Shown here: positions 1 through 11,483 of the stretch, one piece after another
How positions within the stretch are numbered: position 1 is the stretch's first letter
How the letters are laid out: each line of letters opens with the position of its first letter
From: Perognathus longimembris pacificus
Taxonomy: Eukaryota; Chordata; Mammalia; Rodentia; Heteromyidae
Assembly: GCF_023159225.1 (NCBI RefSeq)
Contig: NC_063172.1
Coordinates: 65,415,067 to 65,479,066, forward strand
Length of the DNA stretch: 64,000 nucleotides
Direction of reading: 5' to 3'
Notes under the pieces: generated by a model
Told to the model about the DNA's origin: nothing
Database searches by the model: none
What the model saw: only the letters and a program-made list of their open reading frames with translations
Program-made: the position numbers and the translations under genes

Positions 1-299
1 TAATTATAATGCTAAGTTTAAAAAAAGAACAAAGAATTAAGACAAAAATAACTTTTGCTTTGCATTGAAGCATGTGGTACTTTTGTTCCAAGGAAAGGCA
101 TTTATAATTAACACTCTTTAGAGAAATTTAAAAGTTAACTATATCACCTAATATTTTCTCCATATAAACAGCAAGTAAAGGAGGGGTCCTTCTCAATCTC
201 TCTTTCTTGAGCTTACTCACTCTTATCTCTGCGGTTATCTTTCCATTCTAATAAACTACTATCATCAATAAAGTAAACCTTTTACTACTCTTCCTTGCC

Positions 300-460
300 T
301 GTTATCTTCTGGGGGGGAAAAGGAAACTTAAAAGGAAGTGAGGGGGAAGGGGGAATGAGGGAGGAGGTAATAAACAGTACAAGAAATGTGTCCAATGCCT
401 AAGGTATGAAACTGTAACCTCTCTGTACATCAGTTTGACAATAAAAAAAATGGAAGAAAA
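300..460 (+). mobile_element. L1 3' end fragment
   Basis: A purine-rich stretch (GGGGGAAGGGGGAATGAGGG and similar) leads to AACTGTAACCTCTCTGTACA, then CAATAAA and an A-rich tail. The same terminal block recurs near 30480 and, degraded, near 38225, 41885 and 49690, so it is a repeated 3' end. It is assigned to L1 because the same sequence in reverse borders the full-length L1 insertion site at 52000. The A-rich tail runs into another purine-rich stretch to about 530. Confidence 0.6.
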
Positions 461-691
461 AAAAAGGAAGTGAGGGGAGGGGACAGGAATGACAAAAAAG
501 AGGCAGGGGAGGGAGAAAAGATGAAGTAGAGTAGGAATTACTAAAGGTAAAAAGTGACTAAAGGAAAAAATAGTGCATTAAAGTTTAAGGGGTACAATTT
601 CTGTTTGGAATGATGAAATGTTTAGGAAGAGGATAGTAATGATAGTTCTAAGATAGTACAAGTGCACTCAATGTCATCTAATTCTACTCTT

Positions 692-880
692 TATTTGTTT
701 TGTTTTTGTTGCCAGTCCTGGCACGTGGACTCAGGGCCTGAGCACTGTCCCTGGCTTCTTTTTGCTGAAGGCTAGCACTCTATCTCTTGAGCCACAGCGC
801 CATTTTCGGCTTTTTTCTATATATGTGGTGCTAAGGAATCGAACCCAGGGCTTCATGTATACGAAGCAAGCACTTTACCC
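692..880 (-). mobile_element. Type A SINE, minus strand, 5'-truncated
   Basis: The right half (CCAGTCCTGG onward in reverse) and most of the tRNA-like head are present, but the first bases of the head are missing. A perfect 14-bp target-site duplication, CTAATTCTACTCTT, flanks it at 678-691 and 881-894. It belongs to the group with the TATATATGTGGTGCTAAGGA variant. Confidence 0.9.
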
Positions 881-894
881 CTAATTCTACTCTT

Positions 895-1470
895 AAAAAT
901 GGTTAGAATGGTAAATATTGTTAGGTTTATTTTACTACAATAAAACCAGGCATTTAAAAATGTGCTTGTATCATATCTTAAAGTTTAGAATTCTCTTAGA
1001 TCTGAAATTCTTGCAAACAGACTACCTGTTAGAATTGGAGCAGAGGAACTCTGGTGTTGGGTTATCTACTCAATGATTCAGGTCCAGTCTGCACTCTTCC
1101 TTGCCAAGTACTTTCCATACAAATTACCTCCCAAGTTTCACAGGGATAAAGGAAAAGAAAATACAGGGACTCAAGGTTGTGAGCAATGAGATATTTGTAA
1201 AGAAAGACCCAAAATGTAAATAAGATATTCTCTATTCTCTGTCCAAGTCCAAGAGAAGCGTTATCAACTAAAAACCTTATCAACCGCAAACCTTTAAAAA
1301 CATCTCTTTTAAACCATGATTTAATTATACATTCAAGCCTATCAAAGGCTTGATTCAAAAATTTTAAGATCCTTTCCTTTCCCTTGTCTATTGAGCAACC
1401 AACCTCATTCCTATTTAAATTGGTCACTTCTCCAAACAGTAAAAAGACATACTTGGAAGTTATTTTAAAA
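895..1470. other. Intronic stretch with nothing recognised
   Basis: AT-rich sequence. A minus-strand reading frame of 145 codons overlaps it (1062-1499) but its product resembles no family I know, it has no splice context, and it runs into the SINE at 1480. I see no gene or repeat here. Confidence 0.5.
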
Positions 1471-1477
1471 TAAGTGC

Positions 1478-1605
1478 AAGTTGGCTTGGTGACCCCCACT
1501 TTAATCCCAGCACTAGGGAGGCTCAGGCAGGAGGATAAAGTTAGAGGTCAGCTTGGGCCACAGAGCAAGGCACTGTCTCAAAAGCAAGAAAGCAAACAAA
1601 CAAGC
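1478..1605 (+). mobile_element. B1/Alu-like SINE
   Basis: It contains TTTAATCCCAGCACTAGGGAGGCTCAGGCAGGAGGAT and ends in GTCTCAAAAGCAAGAAAGCA, the layout of a 7SL-derived B1 element with an A-rich tail. It has no type A or B right half. Confidence 0.75.
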
Positions 1606-1837
1606 AAACACAATCATCATTAAGTAAGTGTGACATAATGGTCCCGTTTTCAAATTTCTGTTAGTCAGTACTCTTGGTCTCCAGAGGCCTGTCAATTTTC
1701 TGCACCAATTATTAGGACTGCATTTAATGTTACACGAGTCAGAAACTTTCCCAAGTGCTTCAGAGGTCTATATATTTGTCATAGGTAGTGTTTTACCTCC
1801 TGTACTATGGTAGTTTGGGGGTGGGGGGAAGGAGGGG

Positions 1838-1977
1838 AGACTGTTCCTAGGACTTGAACTTAGGGCCTGGTTAGCACTCCACCACTTTGTGCCACGGCTC
1901 TACTTCCAGTATTTTTTTTTCTTGGATAACTGGAGAGTAGGTAGGATTACAGGTGTGATACACCAGTGCCCAGCTCC
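1838..1977 (-). mobile_element. Type B SINE fragment, minus strand
   Basis: It keeps the reversed right half (AGGGCCTGGTTAGCACTC, CCACTTTGTGCCACGG) and part of the left B1 half (GGATTACAGGTGTGATACAC), with an internal deletion between them. Confidence 0.7.
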
Positions 1978-2012
1978 ACAAACCCATTTTAATATCAAGA
2001 TCATTTCCACAA

Positions 2013-2254
2013 ATTGGGCACTGATGTCTCATGTCTATAAGCCTAGCTACTAGGAGGCTGAGATCTGAGGATCAAGGTTCAAAGCCAGCCCAGGCAGGAA
2101 AGGCTGTGAGAATCGTATCTCCAATTTACTACCAAAAAAAAGCCAAAAGGAGCTGTGGCTCAAGTGTGGCTTGAGTAAAAGAAGTTTAAAGACAGTGCCC
2201 AGGTCCTGAGTTCAAGCCCCAAGACAGGAGCAAACACACACACACACACACACC
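2013..2254 (+). mobile_element. Type B SINE with CA-repeat tail
   Basis: It runs from a B1-like head (GCCTAGCTACTAGGAGGCTGA) through AAGCCAGCCCAGGCAGGAAA to the shared right half (GAGCTGTGGCTCAAGTG, CCTGAGTTCAAGCCCC). The tail has become a (CA)n microsatellite at 2234-2252. Confidence 0.85.
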
Positions 2255-3340
2255 ACACTCTTTTCAATAACCCTAAACAATAGGCTATTCTAGTATTCAC
2301 TGACTGAGAAAGGAAAACATTATCATAAACTTGGTAGCTACATTTGAATAAATTTTACTTGATGAATCAAAACTGTGTACAATAATTTTATATTTGAAAA
2401 ACGCACATACACGTGAGTGTTTTTTAACTGTTTGTTTCTAAGTTTGCTGTCATGAATCGTTTAGGATTTCCATATCAGCTGGCTGGCAGCCCCTGAGCAG
2501 CAGGTGCTAAGGTTCCCGGCACCGGCAAAGCAAAGCGGCAGAGGCAAGGGTGGATTTGTGAACACCTCCCTTTATACACACTGAATGACAGGCAGCATTC
2601 AGTACACCAACAGGCCTGTTTACAAGAGATGTCTGATCAGCCAGTATGATAAGACCTACAATTTATCAAGGTTAAAAAGAGGACACACCAAAGAGCACAA
2701 AATACTGAGCCCTCTTGTCACATCTGATACACAGCATCTCACCACACATCCTTCCCTTTTGGTCGCAGCTCCTCTAACACAAACAAGATCTAGATCACAC
2801 TTTCAAATTGTCACTAACGGTACAAGCTTGCCATATTGCAAGAGGCAAGACTCAGAGGTTTGAGTGCCGGCCTAGCAAGACCAGAGTTCAAACCCCACCC
2901 CAGAAACAAACGAACAGAAAACCCCTAAAGCCTCACTTTCACCCTCTACCTACCTTAGTTCAGCGCAAATAATTCTTACAACCCCCTAAACACAGACTAG
3001 GAATACTACTACCACAATACCACCTTCACCCATTTCCTCAATTTAGAAAGAAAGATCCTCTTCTCTCCCCACCACCAGCCAGCGCCAGAGTTTTATCAAT
3101 TTTAACAGCTCCACCACTGTGTAGAAAGAGAAACACATTCTTTCACCTTGGCCTATTAGAACTGCTTATTTCAAGATTTACCAGAGGAGCTTAACAAAAA
3201 CAAAAAACAAGTAATTGGACAAAGCTGAAAGGTTTGGTCTTCCCATGGGCAATTTAGGGGCAATCAGGTATAGCACAGGTAAATTTACAACTGCTGAATG
3301 CTAAGCTAATCAAACTTGGGGTCTGTTCAAACCAGGTTTG
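2255..3340. other. Intronic stretch with nothing firmly recognised
   Basis: Mostly unassigned. A short piece at about 2855-2905 (GAGTGCCGGCCTAGCAAGACC, then GTTCAAACCCCACC) resembles the B-box end of an old tRNA-derived SINE. The 92-codon plus-strand frame at 2585-2863 resembles nothing known and is not called. Confidence 0.4.
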
Positions 3341-3425
3341 TTCTGTCTCTGTGTCTCCCCTCTCCCCTCTCCCTTTCCAGTCCCCCCTCTCTCCACTCTC
3401 CCCCTCTTCCCCTCCCCCTCCTCCT

Positions 3426-3469
<44 letters not shown>
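3341..3469. repeat. Pyrimidine-rich tract and (TC)n
   Basis: Almost pure C and T, resolving into an uninterrupted TC dinucleotide run at about 3431-3469. It directly abuts the tail of the type A SINE on its right, so the run probably grew out of, or beside, that tail. Confidence 0.9.
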
Positions 3470-3472
<3 letters not shown>

Positions 3473-3658
3473 AGTCCTGGGGTTTGAACTCAGGGCCTGA
3501 GCATTGTCCCTGGATTTCTTTTGCTCAAGGCTAGCACTCTACCACTAGAGCCACAGTGCCACTTCCATCCTTTTCTGTTTATGTGGTGCTGAGGAATTGA
3601 AACCAGGGCTTCATGCATGCTAGGCAAGCACTCTACCACTAAGCCACATTCCCAGCCC
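3470..3658 (-). mobile_element. Type A SINE, minus strand
   Basis: It is close to full length, from GCCAGTCCTGGGG to CACATTCCCAGCCC. The head keeps B-box sequence (GAATTGAAACCAGG in reverse). It carries the older variant CATGCTAGGCAAGCACTCTA. Confidence 0.9.
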
Positions 3659-3689
3659 TTCTTCTCTCTTTCCTTCTCTTTTATTTTTT

Positions 3690-3892
3690 CAGTAATGAGT
3701 ATTGGGTCTCTTGGGACTAGGCAAGCACACTCACACTTGAGCCAATGCTCTCAGTCCTTTATGTGTTTCAGTTGGTCTTTCTGATAGTCTCACACTAATT
3801 TTGCCTGGGCTGGCCTTGAAATGTGATCCTTCTACCTTCACCGCTTAGGGTAATAAATTCCCAGAGGTGTGTGCAGCTAAGCCCAGCCAGTA
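3690..3892 (-). mobile_element. Degenerate B1-like/type B SINE, minus strand
   Basis: Readable landmarks are GGCAAGCACACTCACACTTGAGCC, TTTTGCCTGGGCTGGCCTTG and CAGCTAAGCCCAGCC. It has many substitutions and is an old copy. Confidence 0.55.
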
Positions 3893-4242
3893 AATCTTCT
3901 TTAAGGAACGTGGGGTAAGTGTTCTGCTTTATAACTAAGCCCATCTCGCTGATAAACTAGTGATGTGTGAGCCCTTGCTCACACTAGCTCAGGAGAACCA
4001 TTCCATTCTCCACTCAGGAATGCTACATTCATACGCCATGTTAAGAGTAGGTATGTGCGCTACAGAAATTGGCAAATGCCACAAATGAGGACTATTTTTT
4101 TTGAGATGCAGCTGCTAATCAAGTACTATCATATGTCTAGATATAACCCTATTTCAAATTTTTCTTTTCATCAAACTTATCTTTTCTTGCAATGAAGTTA
4201 TTCCTTAACAAAACTGAAATTGTACCAATAAGATAGTGCCTA

Positions 4243-4340
4243 CCGGGCTGGGATGTAGCTCCGTGGCAAAGTGCTTGCCTATCAAGTGCAACATCCTGGG
4301 TTTGATCCCCAGTACCAAACAAATAAAACAAAACAAAACC
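4243..4340 (+). mobile_element. ID-like tRNA-derived SINE monomer
   Basis: It begins GGGCTGGGATGTAGCTCCGTGG (A box) and continues to GGGTTTGATCCCCAGTACC (B box), then an AAAC-type tail. It is a head alone, without the type A right half, so it represents the simpler parent form. Old copies of this form also occur at 22840, 41936 and 44243. Confidence 0.85.
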
Positions 4341-4609
4341 AGTTAAAAACAAAAACCCAAACAAGACAATGTGTACCTCTGGCTTATTGTTTTTATAAAC
4401 AACACAAAAAACCTCTCCAGTATCCACTGCTATAAATTAATAACATGAAACATTACTGATAACTTTTTAAGCTTGATTAGGAGTTGTTGTCTATGACTGG
4501 GAAGACTACAGATGACATCTAGTTCTTTCCATTAATTCTTTAATATGAGCACATATCAATTTAGTAGTCAGAAAAACACAATTCATGGGTTGTTTTCATG
4601 TGTTTTGTT

Positions 4610-4818
4610 TTGTGCCCGACCTGAGCCCTGTCCTGACCTGAGCATTTCTGCCTAAGGACATGACTCTATCACTAGAGCTCCACTCCCAGCTTTTCCGTGG
4701 TTAACTGGAGACAAGAGTCTCAGGAACTTTGCTTCCCAGCTTGGCTAAGAACTGTGATCCTCAGATCTCAGCCTCCCAAGTAGCTAGGGTTATGGGTATG
4801 AGCCACTATCACCCAGTT
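4610..4818 (-). mobile_element. Type B SINE, minus strand
   Basis: It is nearly full length, from the reversed right half (CCTGAGCATTTCTGCC, CACTAGAGCTCCACTCCC) to the B1-like head (CAGCCTCCCAAGTAGCTAGG). It lies immediately next to a younger type A SINE. Confidence 0.8.
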
Positions 4819-4832
4819 TAATTCATGTTCTT

Positions 4833-5027
4833 TTTTTGGCCAGTCCTGGGGCTTGGACTCAGTGCCTGAGCACTGTCGCTGGCTGCTTTTGCTCAAGGCT
4901 AGCACTCGGCCACTTGAGCCACAATGCCACTTCTGACCTTTTCTATATATGTGGTGCTAAGGAATAGAACCCAGAGCTTTATGTATATGAGGCAAGCACT
5001 CTACCACTAGGCCATATTCCCAGCCCC
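4833..5027 (-). mobile_element. Type A SINE, minus strand, full length
   Basis: It is flanked by a perfect duplication, TAATTCATGTTCTT, at 4819-4832 and 5028-5041. Its insertion point is the edge of the older type B SINE on its left. It belongs to the TGGTGCTAAGGA group. Confidence 0.92.
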
Positions 5028-5286
5028 TAATTCATGTTCTTTAAAAAGAAGAAATTTAGGATTTGCTTATCTATTTTTTGGAAGTAATCCACGATTGTTT
5101 TTCTTCCATTTGTATTGAGGAACAGTCTATACAATCCTTTGAGAAAGAAAGACAGCTTCAGTTATAAGTTTGGTGGTTCTGTGTTGCTATTTGTAGCTCA
5201 AAGTTACAAACCTGTTCCTTAACTACCTTCAGATGCTGTAGGCACAGCCTGAATTACAATATGCATTAAAAGAAAAGTGCTGAAGC

Positions 5287-5500
5287 AAGGTGCCAGTGAC
5301 TCACACCTGTAATGCTGGCTACTGGGAAGCTGGAGAATAGCTATTCAAAGCCAGCCTGGGAAGAAAAACTCCACTGCCAAAAATAATCAAGAAAAAGCAG
5401 AACTGTGTACATAACTCAAGTGGTAGAGTACTAGTTGAACAAGCAAACTTAATGAGTGTGAGGCCCTGAGACCAAACCGTAGGACTGCCAAAAACAAAAG
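5287..5500 (+). mobile_element. Degenerate type B SINE
   Basis: Landmarks are AAGGTGCCAGTGACTCACACC, AAAGCCAGCCTGGGAAG and CTCAAGTGGTAGAGTACTAG. It is diverged, with an insertion in the right half. Confidence 0.7.
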
Positions 5501-6155
5501 GAAAAAGTAGTGCCAAATTCATAACCCACACTGCTATCACAATAGAATCTGGACCAAGGTCTCTAATGTCTGGAAACATGAATGTGATCTGATTCATGAA
5601 ACTGCATGCTAGTTTATCCCTAAGATAACATGGTGGCAAAGCAAAGGAACACTAAAGTGTGGGTGGGTTTAATTTGGTTTCTAGCTCTCGAGCTAAACCT
5701 TATGTGCTAGGTTACCTCTGGCAAACAGCAATCTCTGACCCTCAATGTCACTTTTTACATGGGCTAATTAATATTGTGGACCCCTTCCTTGCTCACAGGA
5801 TAAGCTAAAGCAAGTGGAAGAAATACCAAGTGAAAGATAGTACTATAGTCATACTTCATTACAGACATACTTTATATCTCGTAACAACTGTACTTTGTTA
5901 CATTTTGACACAAAAGAGAGCTTTATAACCAACAGGATATGATGAGTTTCCCTGGTAACTAAACTTGCTCACTGCTTTGAAGCTCTTTCTATCCAAAGAG
6001 AAAAGGAGAGGGAAATAATCAGTAGAACTGTTAGACTCATACATTACCCAAGTAAGATGAAACCTAGAAATATACATTTAAAGAATTAATATATCTACTA
6101 AGATAATTTACTACACTTAATAGATCAAAGATGAAAAATGTTCAGCATCTCAATA
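5500..6155. other. Intronic stretch with nothing recognised
   Basis: AT-rich, without a readable repeat or coding signal. Confidence 0.5.
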
Positions 6156-6157
6156 GA

Positions 6158-6330
6158 TGCCAGCACTCTACCACCTTGAGCCACACTGTCACGTCTGGTT
6201 TTCTGATAGTTAATTGGAGATAAAAGTCTCAATTACTCTCCTGTCTGGGCTGGCCGTGAACTGGGATCCTCAGACCTGGACCTCCTGAGCAATTCAGGCG
6301 TGAACCACCAGCCAGCATCTGGCTGTCTTG
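6158..6330 (-). mobile_element. Type B SINE fragment, minus strand
   Basis: It runs from GCCAGCACTCTACCACCTTGAG through GTTAATTGGAGATAAAAGTCTC to CCTGAGCAATTCAGGCGTGA. It lacks the outer end of the right half. Confidence 0.75.
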
Positions 6331-9300
6331 GCAGAAAGAAAATTCAAAGTTTGAAGGCAAGGAGAATATGGGAACCTGTCTCCATGCCTGTTCTCAGCCA
6401 GTGACTTCTCTCAGCCTACAAATCGTGTTGGAAGGACGACAGTTGCAGGCACTATGACAAGCACGGCTTCTCACAAAACAGCACTTTAAAGTTTGAGATT
6501 CCTTCTCTCAAACCACAAAACCATCCCAACCCAAAGAAAGTAAATTAAGACTAAAACTTCACAGTTCTCACACACTTGGAACTTTTTATGTTCTATAAAA
6601 TGCAGCTCATTTATATGCAGTTCTGGTGATATCTAAGCCTCCTAACATTCTAATGCTTGAAGAAGCAGTTTTGTTCATAATCCCATATAACATGGTAAAT
6701 TTATGCAATTACGAAAAACAAAGAGTAGCCCCGCCTCCCTATCTATGTGCCATAAACTGTCCTCACTTCTATAGCATCATTATTTCTAGAATCCCTTGTG
6801 GCCATTCTATAGTTTGAAATGGTGTCAGAACCAAGATGTTCTCTAGTGAAAAATACACACTGGATTTTAAGGTGGCAAAGTAAAATCCTTAAAATATTGA
6901 TTACATATCAAATAAATACTGTTTTGGCTGTCACGTTAAATTTAATTTCACTTGTTTAGTTTTGCTTCATAAAATGTGATTTCAAGGCAAAGTTCAAATT
7001 ATTTATGCGGACTCAATGGTTTTACACCTAAATGAGCTGATCTGCTCCTCACAAGCAGACTTTTGCAACCATTGCACTGGGTTTAGTGCTCTCTAGTTCC
7101 ACACATTGAGAACAAAGAGGGTGTGTTGACCTGGGTTCATGTTCCACAAATTATTGAAGAATATGGCTCCCTTAAGTCAGTTATTCAACAACAGGGTCAA
7201 CCTTTACAATAGCCAAGGGCTCAGGAAAAATCCAAAGGCCTTTCACAGTTTTAAGGGTTAGAAAGCTAGGCCTCTTTCTAATGACCTCATCTACCAGCTT
7301 TCTTTGAGATCGCAAAGCCAATGGCAGCCACTTCAAGAATTTCTCCAGAAATCCCTCAGTCATCATTCTAAGAAGAAATGGTGTTTGTCTTCCAATGCTA
7401 GATGATACTTCAAAGTAGAAAAGAATGGATGCCGGGCAGGGCATGGGCTGGCACTTGGAGAAGCTGCAGAAAGGAGGGAATGTGAGTAGAGAAGAAAACT
7501 GGATTCTCAGTAGGACTGGGACCCTGGAAGAATTGGTGACTTTGGTGCACTTTCTAAATTTGCTGAATATTTAACTTTGCATGAGCACTGCGCTGCACAG
7601 AGCTAAACAAACAATGTTCACTGTTAAGGAGCTCATCAGCATAATGAAGTCCAAACAGCTCAGTGGACAAGCGCAGCTGTGCTAAGGGTTAATCCTGAGC
7701 TGCAACCAGAAGGGCTGAGATCAGAATCTGGTAAGAAAGTCAAATAAAGTCAACGGACAAAAGCTCAGGTAGGTGTACTCCAAAGAGGCAAAGAAGGTTA
7801 TACTTTATGAGAATCTATCTATCCATAAATAGGCTCCTAGAACCTTTTAAAATGTTATATACATTTTTGCTAGAGTCACCCTTTTGGGATAAGTAAAATC
7901 ATTCATAGTGATCAGCAAATTCCAAGGCACTGTTCTCCAAACATTGAATGCATTTATCTGTACACTGTACACACACACGTACACACACACACACACACAG
8001 CACAGATACACACTTTCAATGTGCTCATGGCAACATGAACAAAATTAGGATCTAAAGAAGCCAAACTAAATACAAATAAAGTGGCTCTTTGTGCATAGCC
8101 CCTTGAATGTTGCTCTAAGGCATCAGAACAGTGAAATACGGAAATAAGAAATGTTGCTGATAGAAGAAAAAAGCCCTACATTATTTAAAAACAATTCTCA
8201 AAGTCACCTTCAGAAATTTTTCTCTGAAAATAAATTTGAAATAATTCTACTGTGATGCAAAGAAAATGTTTCCAAATAATTCAGGGAATCTATGTTCTAT
8301 ATTATCCTTCCTTGTCCTACACTACGCTAATAATCCACTAAAATAATTCGTAATGTTCATAAGACATACATTTTCTTTAAAAATTTAGAGATGTTGGAAA
8401 CTCTGTTTAAAAGGAGTCCTCTTTTCTATTCTTTTTACTATAAAATTGGAAGCATGGCAAAGTTAAAGACTTGTTGGCAGAGGGGCCTATGTCAATCACT
8501 ATGACAGTAAGAATTCAGCAGCTCATGCAGTTCCCAATCAGATGTCTTCAATGTACTTTTCCAAGCATATTTCTTCTTCCACTCTACATTCTGTTATAGA
8601 AAAATCTATACTGTCATCTTTCTTTTATCATACACTGGAAATCTAAATGAGTAAAATTTTCATTCCAACTATTAAGATGAAAAAGCCCATTATCAAATCC
8701 TATGTAGACAATTAGTTCATACCTGTAGATTTAAAAAAATACTGAAACTGTTTAACAATAAACTAACTCCCATTATCTACATGATTATAGAGACTCAAGA
8801 CTTATAAAGGATTGTGATCATAAATTTGCCACAAATGTAACAATATTAGTATGAAGTATTTCAAAAATTGATGCAATGGCTATGCTAAAAGGTCAACAGA
8901 AAACCAGGCAATAAATAGAAACAACTTGTAGAAGATATGAGTAGGTGGTAAGCATATAATAGTACAAGTTTAATGTCAACAGAAGTTGAAGAAGTGGAAA
9001 CTAGGAAAATATTGACAAGGCATTCACATGCTGCTCATGAAGTATACATTGCTAATACTTTTCTGGAAATTTCAACAATATTCTTTGTGACTGACTAATT
9101 ACATTAGGAGATAATTTAAAAATAAGTTCACATTTAAAAATAACCACTGTGCTATTTCTTTTCCGTACAGAAAAAATAGTGGTTAAAATTATTCTACCAT
9201 GTCAACATAGTTATTTCCATGCAGTAGGATTACGGATGGTGTTTCTTCTTTTTATTTTTGGTATAGTTCATGGATTTTATAACAAGTATATATTAACTCT

Positions 9301-9614
9301 AGTCCAAAATAAATTCAAGTTACTTTTTAAAGTTCTATTTAGCAACTATCACCCAGTTCTTCTTATAGAAGCCAATAATAGCCATTTGCTATTTCTACTC
9401 CAAAGGGACAGGGCTGCTGTTCTAATTCTGGAGTTGTCCCTCCTACTCGCCGCATGTATCGGCCTCCACACCGGCACAGCACACAGGAGCTCTGCTTAGG
9501 AGGAGATCTAAGTTCAAATCCTCCAAACACCACTAACAGCTCTGTGGCTGTGGGCCTCATAGGTTTCTAAATTTCAGGGCATTCTTAAGTGAGATGTACA
9601 TAAATTTAGGGATT
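6331..9614. other. Repeat-poor intronic block, about 3.3 kb
   Basis: Apart from a (CA)n run at 7969-7999 I recognise no interspersed repeat or gene here. Short reading frames (for example 7181-7444 minus, 9149-9499 plus) show no family resemblance and no splice context. Within a PDE7A intron dense in SINEs, this is the longest clear gap, so conserved regulatory DNA is possible but cannot be seen by reading. Confidence 0.45.
7969..7999. repeat. (CA)n microsatellite, interrupted
   Basis: CA dinucleotides with one GT interruption at about 7979-7980. Confidence 0.95.
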
Positions 9615-9627
9615 AAGAGAGGTTCAC

Positions 9628-9821
9628 GAGGGGATAGGAGTGTGGCTTAGTGGTAGAGCGCTTGCCTAGCATGCGTGAAGCGCTGGGATTCCTCAGCACC
9701 ACATACACAGAAAAAGCCGGAAGTGGCGCGATGGCTAGCCTAGAGCAAAAAGAAGCCAGGGACAGTGCTCAGGCCCTGAGTCCAAGGCCCAGGACTGGCT
9801 AAAGGAAAAAAAAAAGAGAGA
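9628..9821 (+). mobile_element. Type A SINE with deleted right half
   Basis: The head is full length (GTGGCTTAGTGGTAGAGCGC, then GGGATTCCTCAGCACC). The right half lacks about 20 bases at GCGATGGCTAGCC, where other copies read GCTGTGGCTCAAGTGG and onward. A perfect 13-bp duplication, AAGAGAGGTTCAC, lies at 9615-9627 and 9822-9834. Confidence 0.92.
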
Positions 9822-10285
9822 AAGAGAGGTTCACAAAGGACAATTTAGAAAGGGTATAAAGAGGAAGGCAGGATTGTAAAGTATACAATCTAGGATTAAT
9901 ACAAAGGAAAGCTGTGGTGGCCTAAATGAGACTAAAAGAATACATTTCCCATCACTCTTCTGTTCAGAGTCCTTACTGTGTTGCACACTAAGGACCCAGC
10001 AGTGACTAGAAGAAGCAAGGCCCCTGTTCCCTGACCATTCACTTTCTGGTGGCAGACGAGGTGGGGATGGACTCCAGGTAGAGCCAGACAAAGTAAGTTA
10101 GCAGTGTGTGCCATAAACACAACAAAACAATTTATACAGTCATTTTCATCTTATGATACACTGAAAATACTGGTAAGTCAATATTTGATCACAGCCATTA
10201 AAATGAAAAAAAAAAAAAAAACCATGATCAAACTCTTATGTGGAAGATAAATTCCCGTGTGGAAGGTTTTAAAATATGGAAAAAG

Positions 10286-10500
10286 TGACAGGTGTGGTGG
10301 CTCATGCTTGTAATCCAACTGACTCAGGAGGCAGAAATCAAGTGGATCATAGCTGCAAGCCAATCCGTGCTAAAAGTTACAAGACAGAAAAAGCTCAACA
10401 AAAAGCTGGGGATGGTAGCACAGGCCTGTGATCCCAGCTACAAAGAAGGAATGAGTAGGAAGGCCTTGATCCAGGCCCTTCAGGGGAAACAATTCAGGTT
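10286..10500 (+). mobile_element. Two B1-like units in tandem
   Basis: A first unit (CAGGTGTGGTGGCTCATGC) is followed at about 10404 by a second head (GCTGGGGATGGTAGCACAGGCC, GTGATCCCAGCTACAAAG). Both are diverged. They could be a dimer or two separate insertions. Confidence 0.6.
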
Positions 10501-10551
10501 CTTATCCGAAAAATAGCTAAAGTATAAAAAGGAATGGAGGTGTTGTTGTTG

Positions 10552-10552
10552 A

Positions 10553-10585
<33 letters not shown>

Positions 10586-10665
10586 TGTGCAGGTACCTAA
10601 CAAGCTGTAGGCCCTGAACTGAAACCCCAGTACTACAAAAACTGTAATAAATAAATAAATAAATA
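10552..10665. repeat. (GT)n, SINE tail remnant and (AAAT)n
   Basis: GT repeats at 10552-10589 are followed by a short SINE-like end (TAGGCCCTGAACTGAAACCC) and an (AAAT)n tail at about 10646-10665. The order suggests an old type B right half whose middle was replaced by the microsatellite. Confidence 0.75.
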
Positions 10666-10669
10666 AGCA

Positions 10670-11480
10670 TGAAGGCTTTTATGAAAAATAAACGCATTCC
10701 TCTTATGACATAACTAGAGTCTTCAAACTTACAAAAGGTTTGTTAGTATAGACAGAGCATCCCTTTATTGAAATTAAGGTAAAAAAAATTGATCAAACCT
10801 AAACATAAAGCAAATCAAGGTAATGAAATGAATGGGGAAAGAAGTGCTACTTTCAAAAAGGAGGACCAAGGGTGTTTCTCTACAGAGATTAGATTCGGTC
10901 TGAATGGCTAGAAACCGTGAGATCTAGAGTGCAAGGGAAGAGGTAGAGTGCAAGGGAAGAGGTGAAGCAATGGAGAAGATGAGAATAACTCTGGCATGTT
11001 CATAGACGGCAGGCCCACTGAAAACAAGGAAAATGCAGAGGGCTAGCAGGGGCCAAATTACTCGGGCATCACCATTAAAGACAGCAGTTTCAATTTTATT
11101 TGAACTGGGCTAAAAACTAACAGATATTTCAACAGATTGACAGGCCAAACATACTCTAAAAGAGGCGGGACTGAGGGCGGAAAAAGTTAAAGCCAGTTCC
11201 CATGCAGGCTGATGATAACTCCTTCTTTGAAATCAAGTACACAGAACTCACTTTTTAAGACCCCCCACTGGTTGCCCAGCTCTAAATGCCAACACTTAAT
11301 TTTACATGCTATCCTACAGAGAACATCTATTAAACATGTTACAATTATGTGTTTACATTGTCCTTTTTTCCTTCTAGACCAAGCCCCATGAATGAAAATA
11401 GGAACAATACCCTATTTATGTGTGTATCTAGCACATTCAAAGAATTAACACAAAAATTAAAACAAGCAAAGCCATTTGTA
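10670..11480. other. Intronic stretch with nothing recognised
   Basis: There is one local imperfect direct repeat, GAGTGCAAGGGAAGAGGT, at about 10928-10945 and 10947-10964. Otherwise no repeat or gene could be read. Confidence 0.5.
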
Positions 11481-11483
11481 TCA

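Noticed and set aside
1062..1499. Minus-strand frame beginning MGVTKPTCTYFKITSK as a possible PDE7A2 first exon
   Set aside because: The PDE7A2 N-terminus is short and hydrophobic; this one shares only a few letters, has no matching donor, and runs through a SINE edge.
10494..10697. Minus-strand frame over the (GT)n and (AAAT)n tract
   Set aside because: Low-complexity repeat translation, with no coding evidence.
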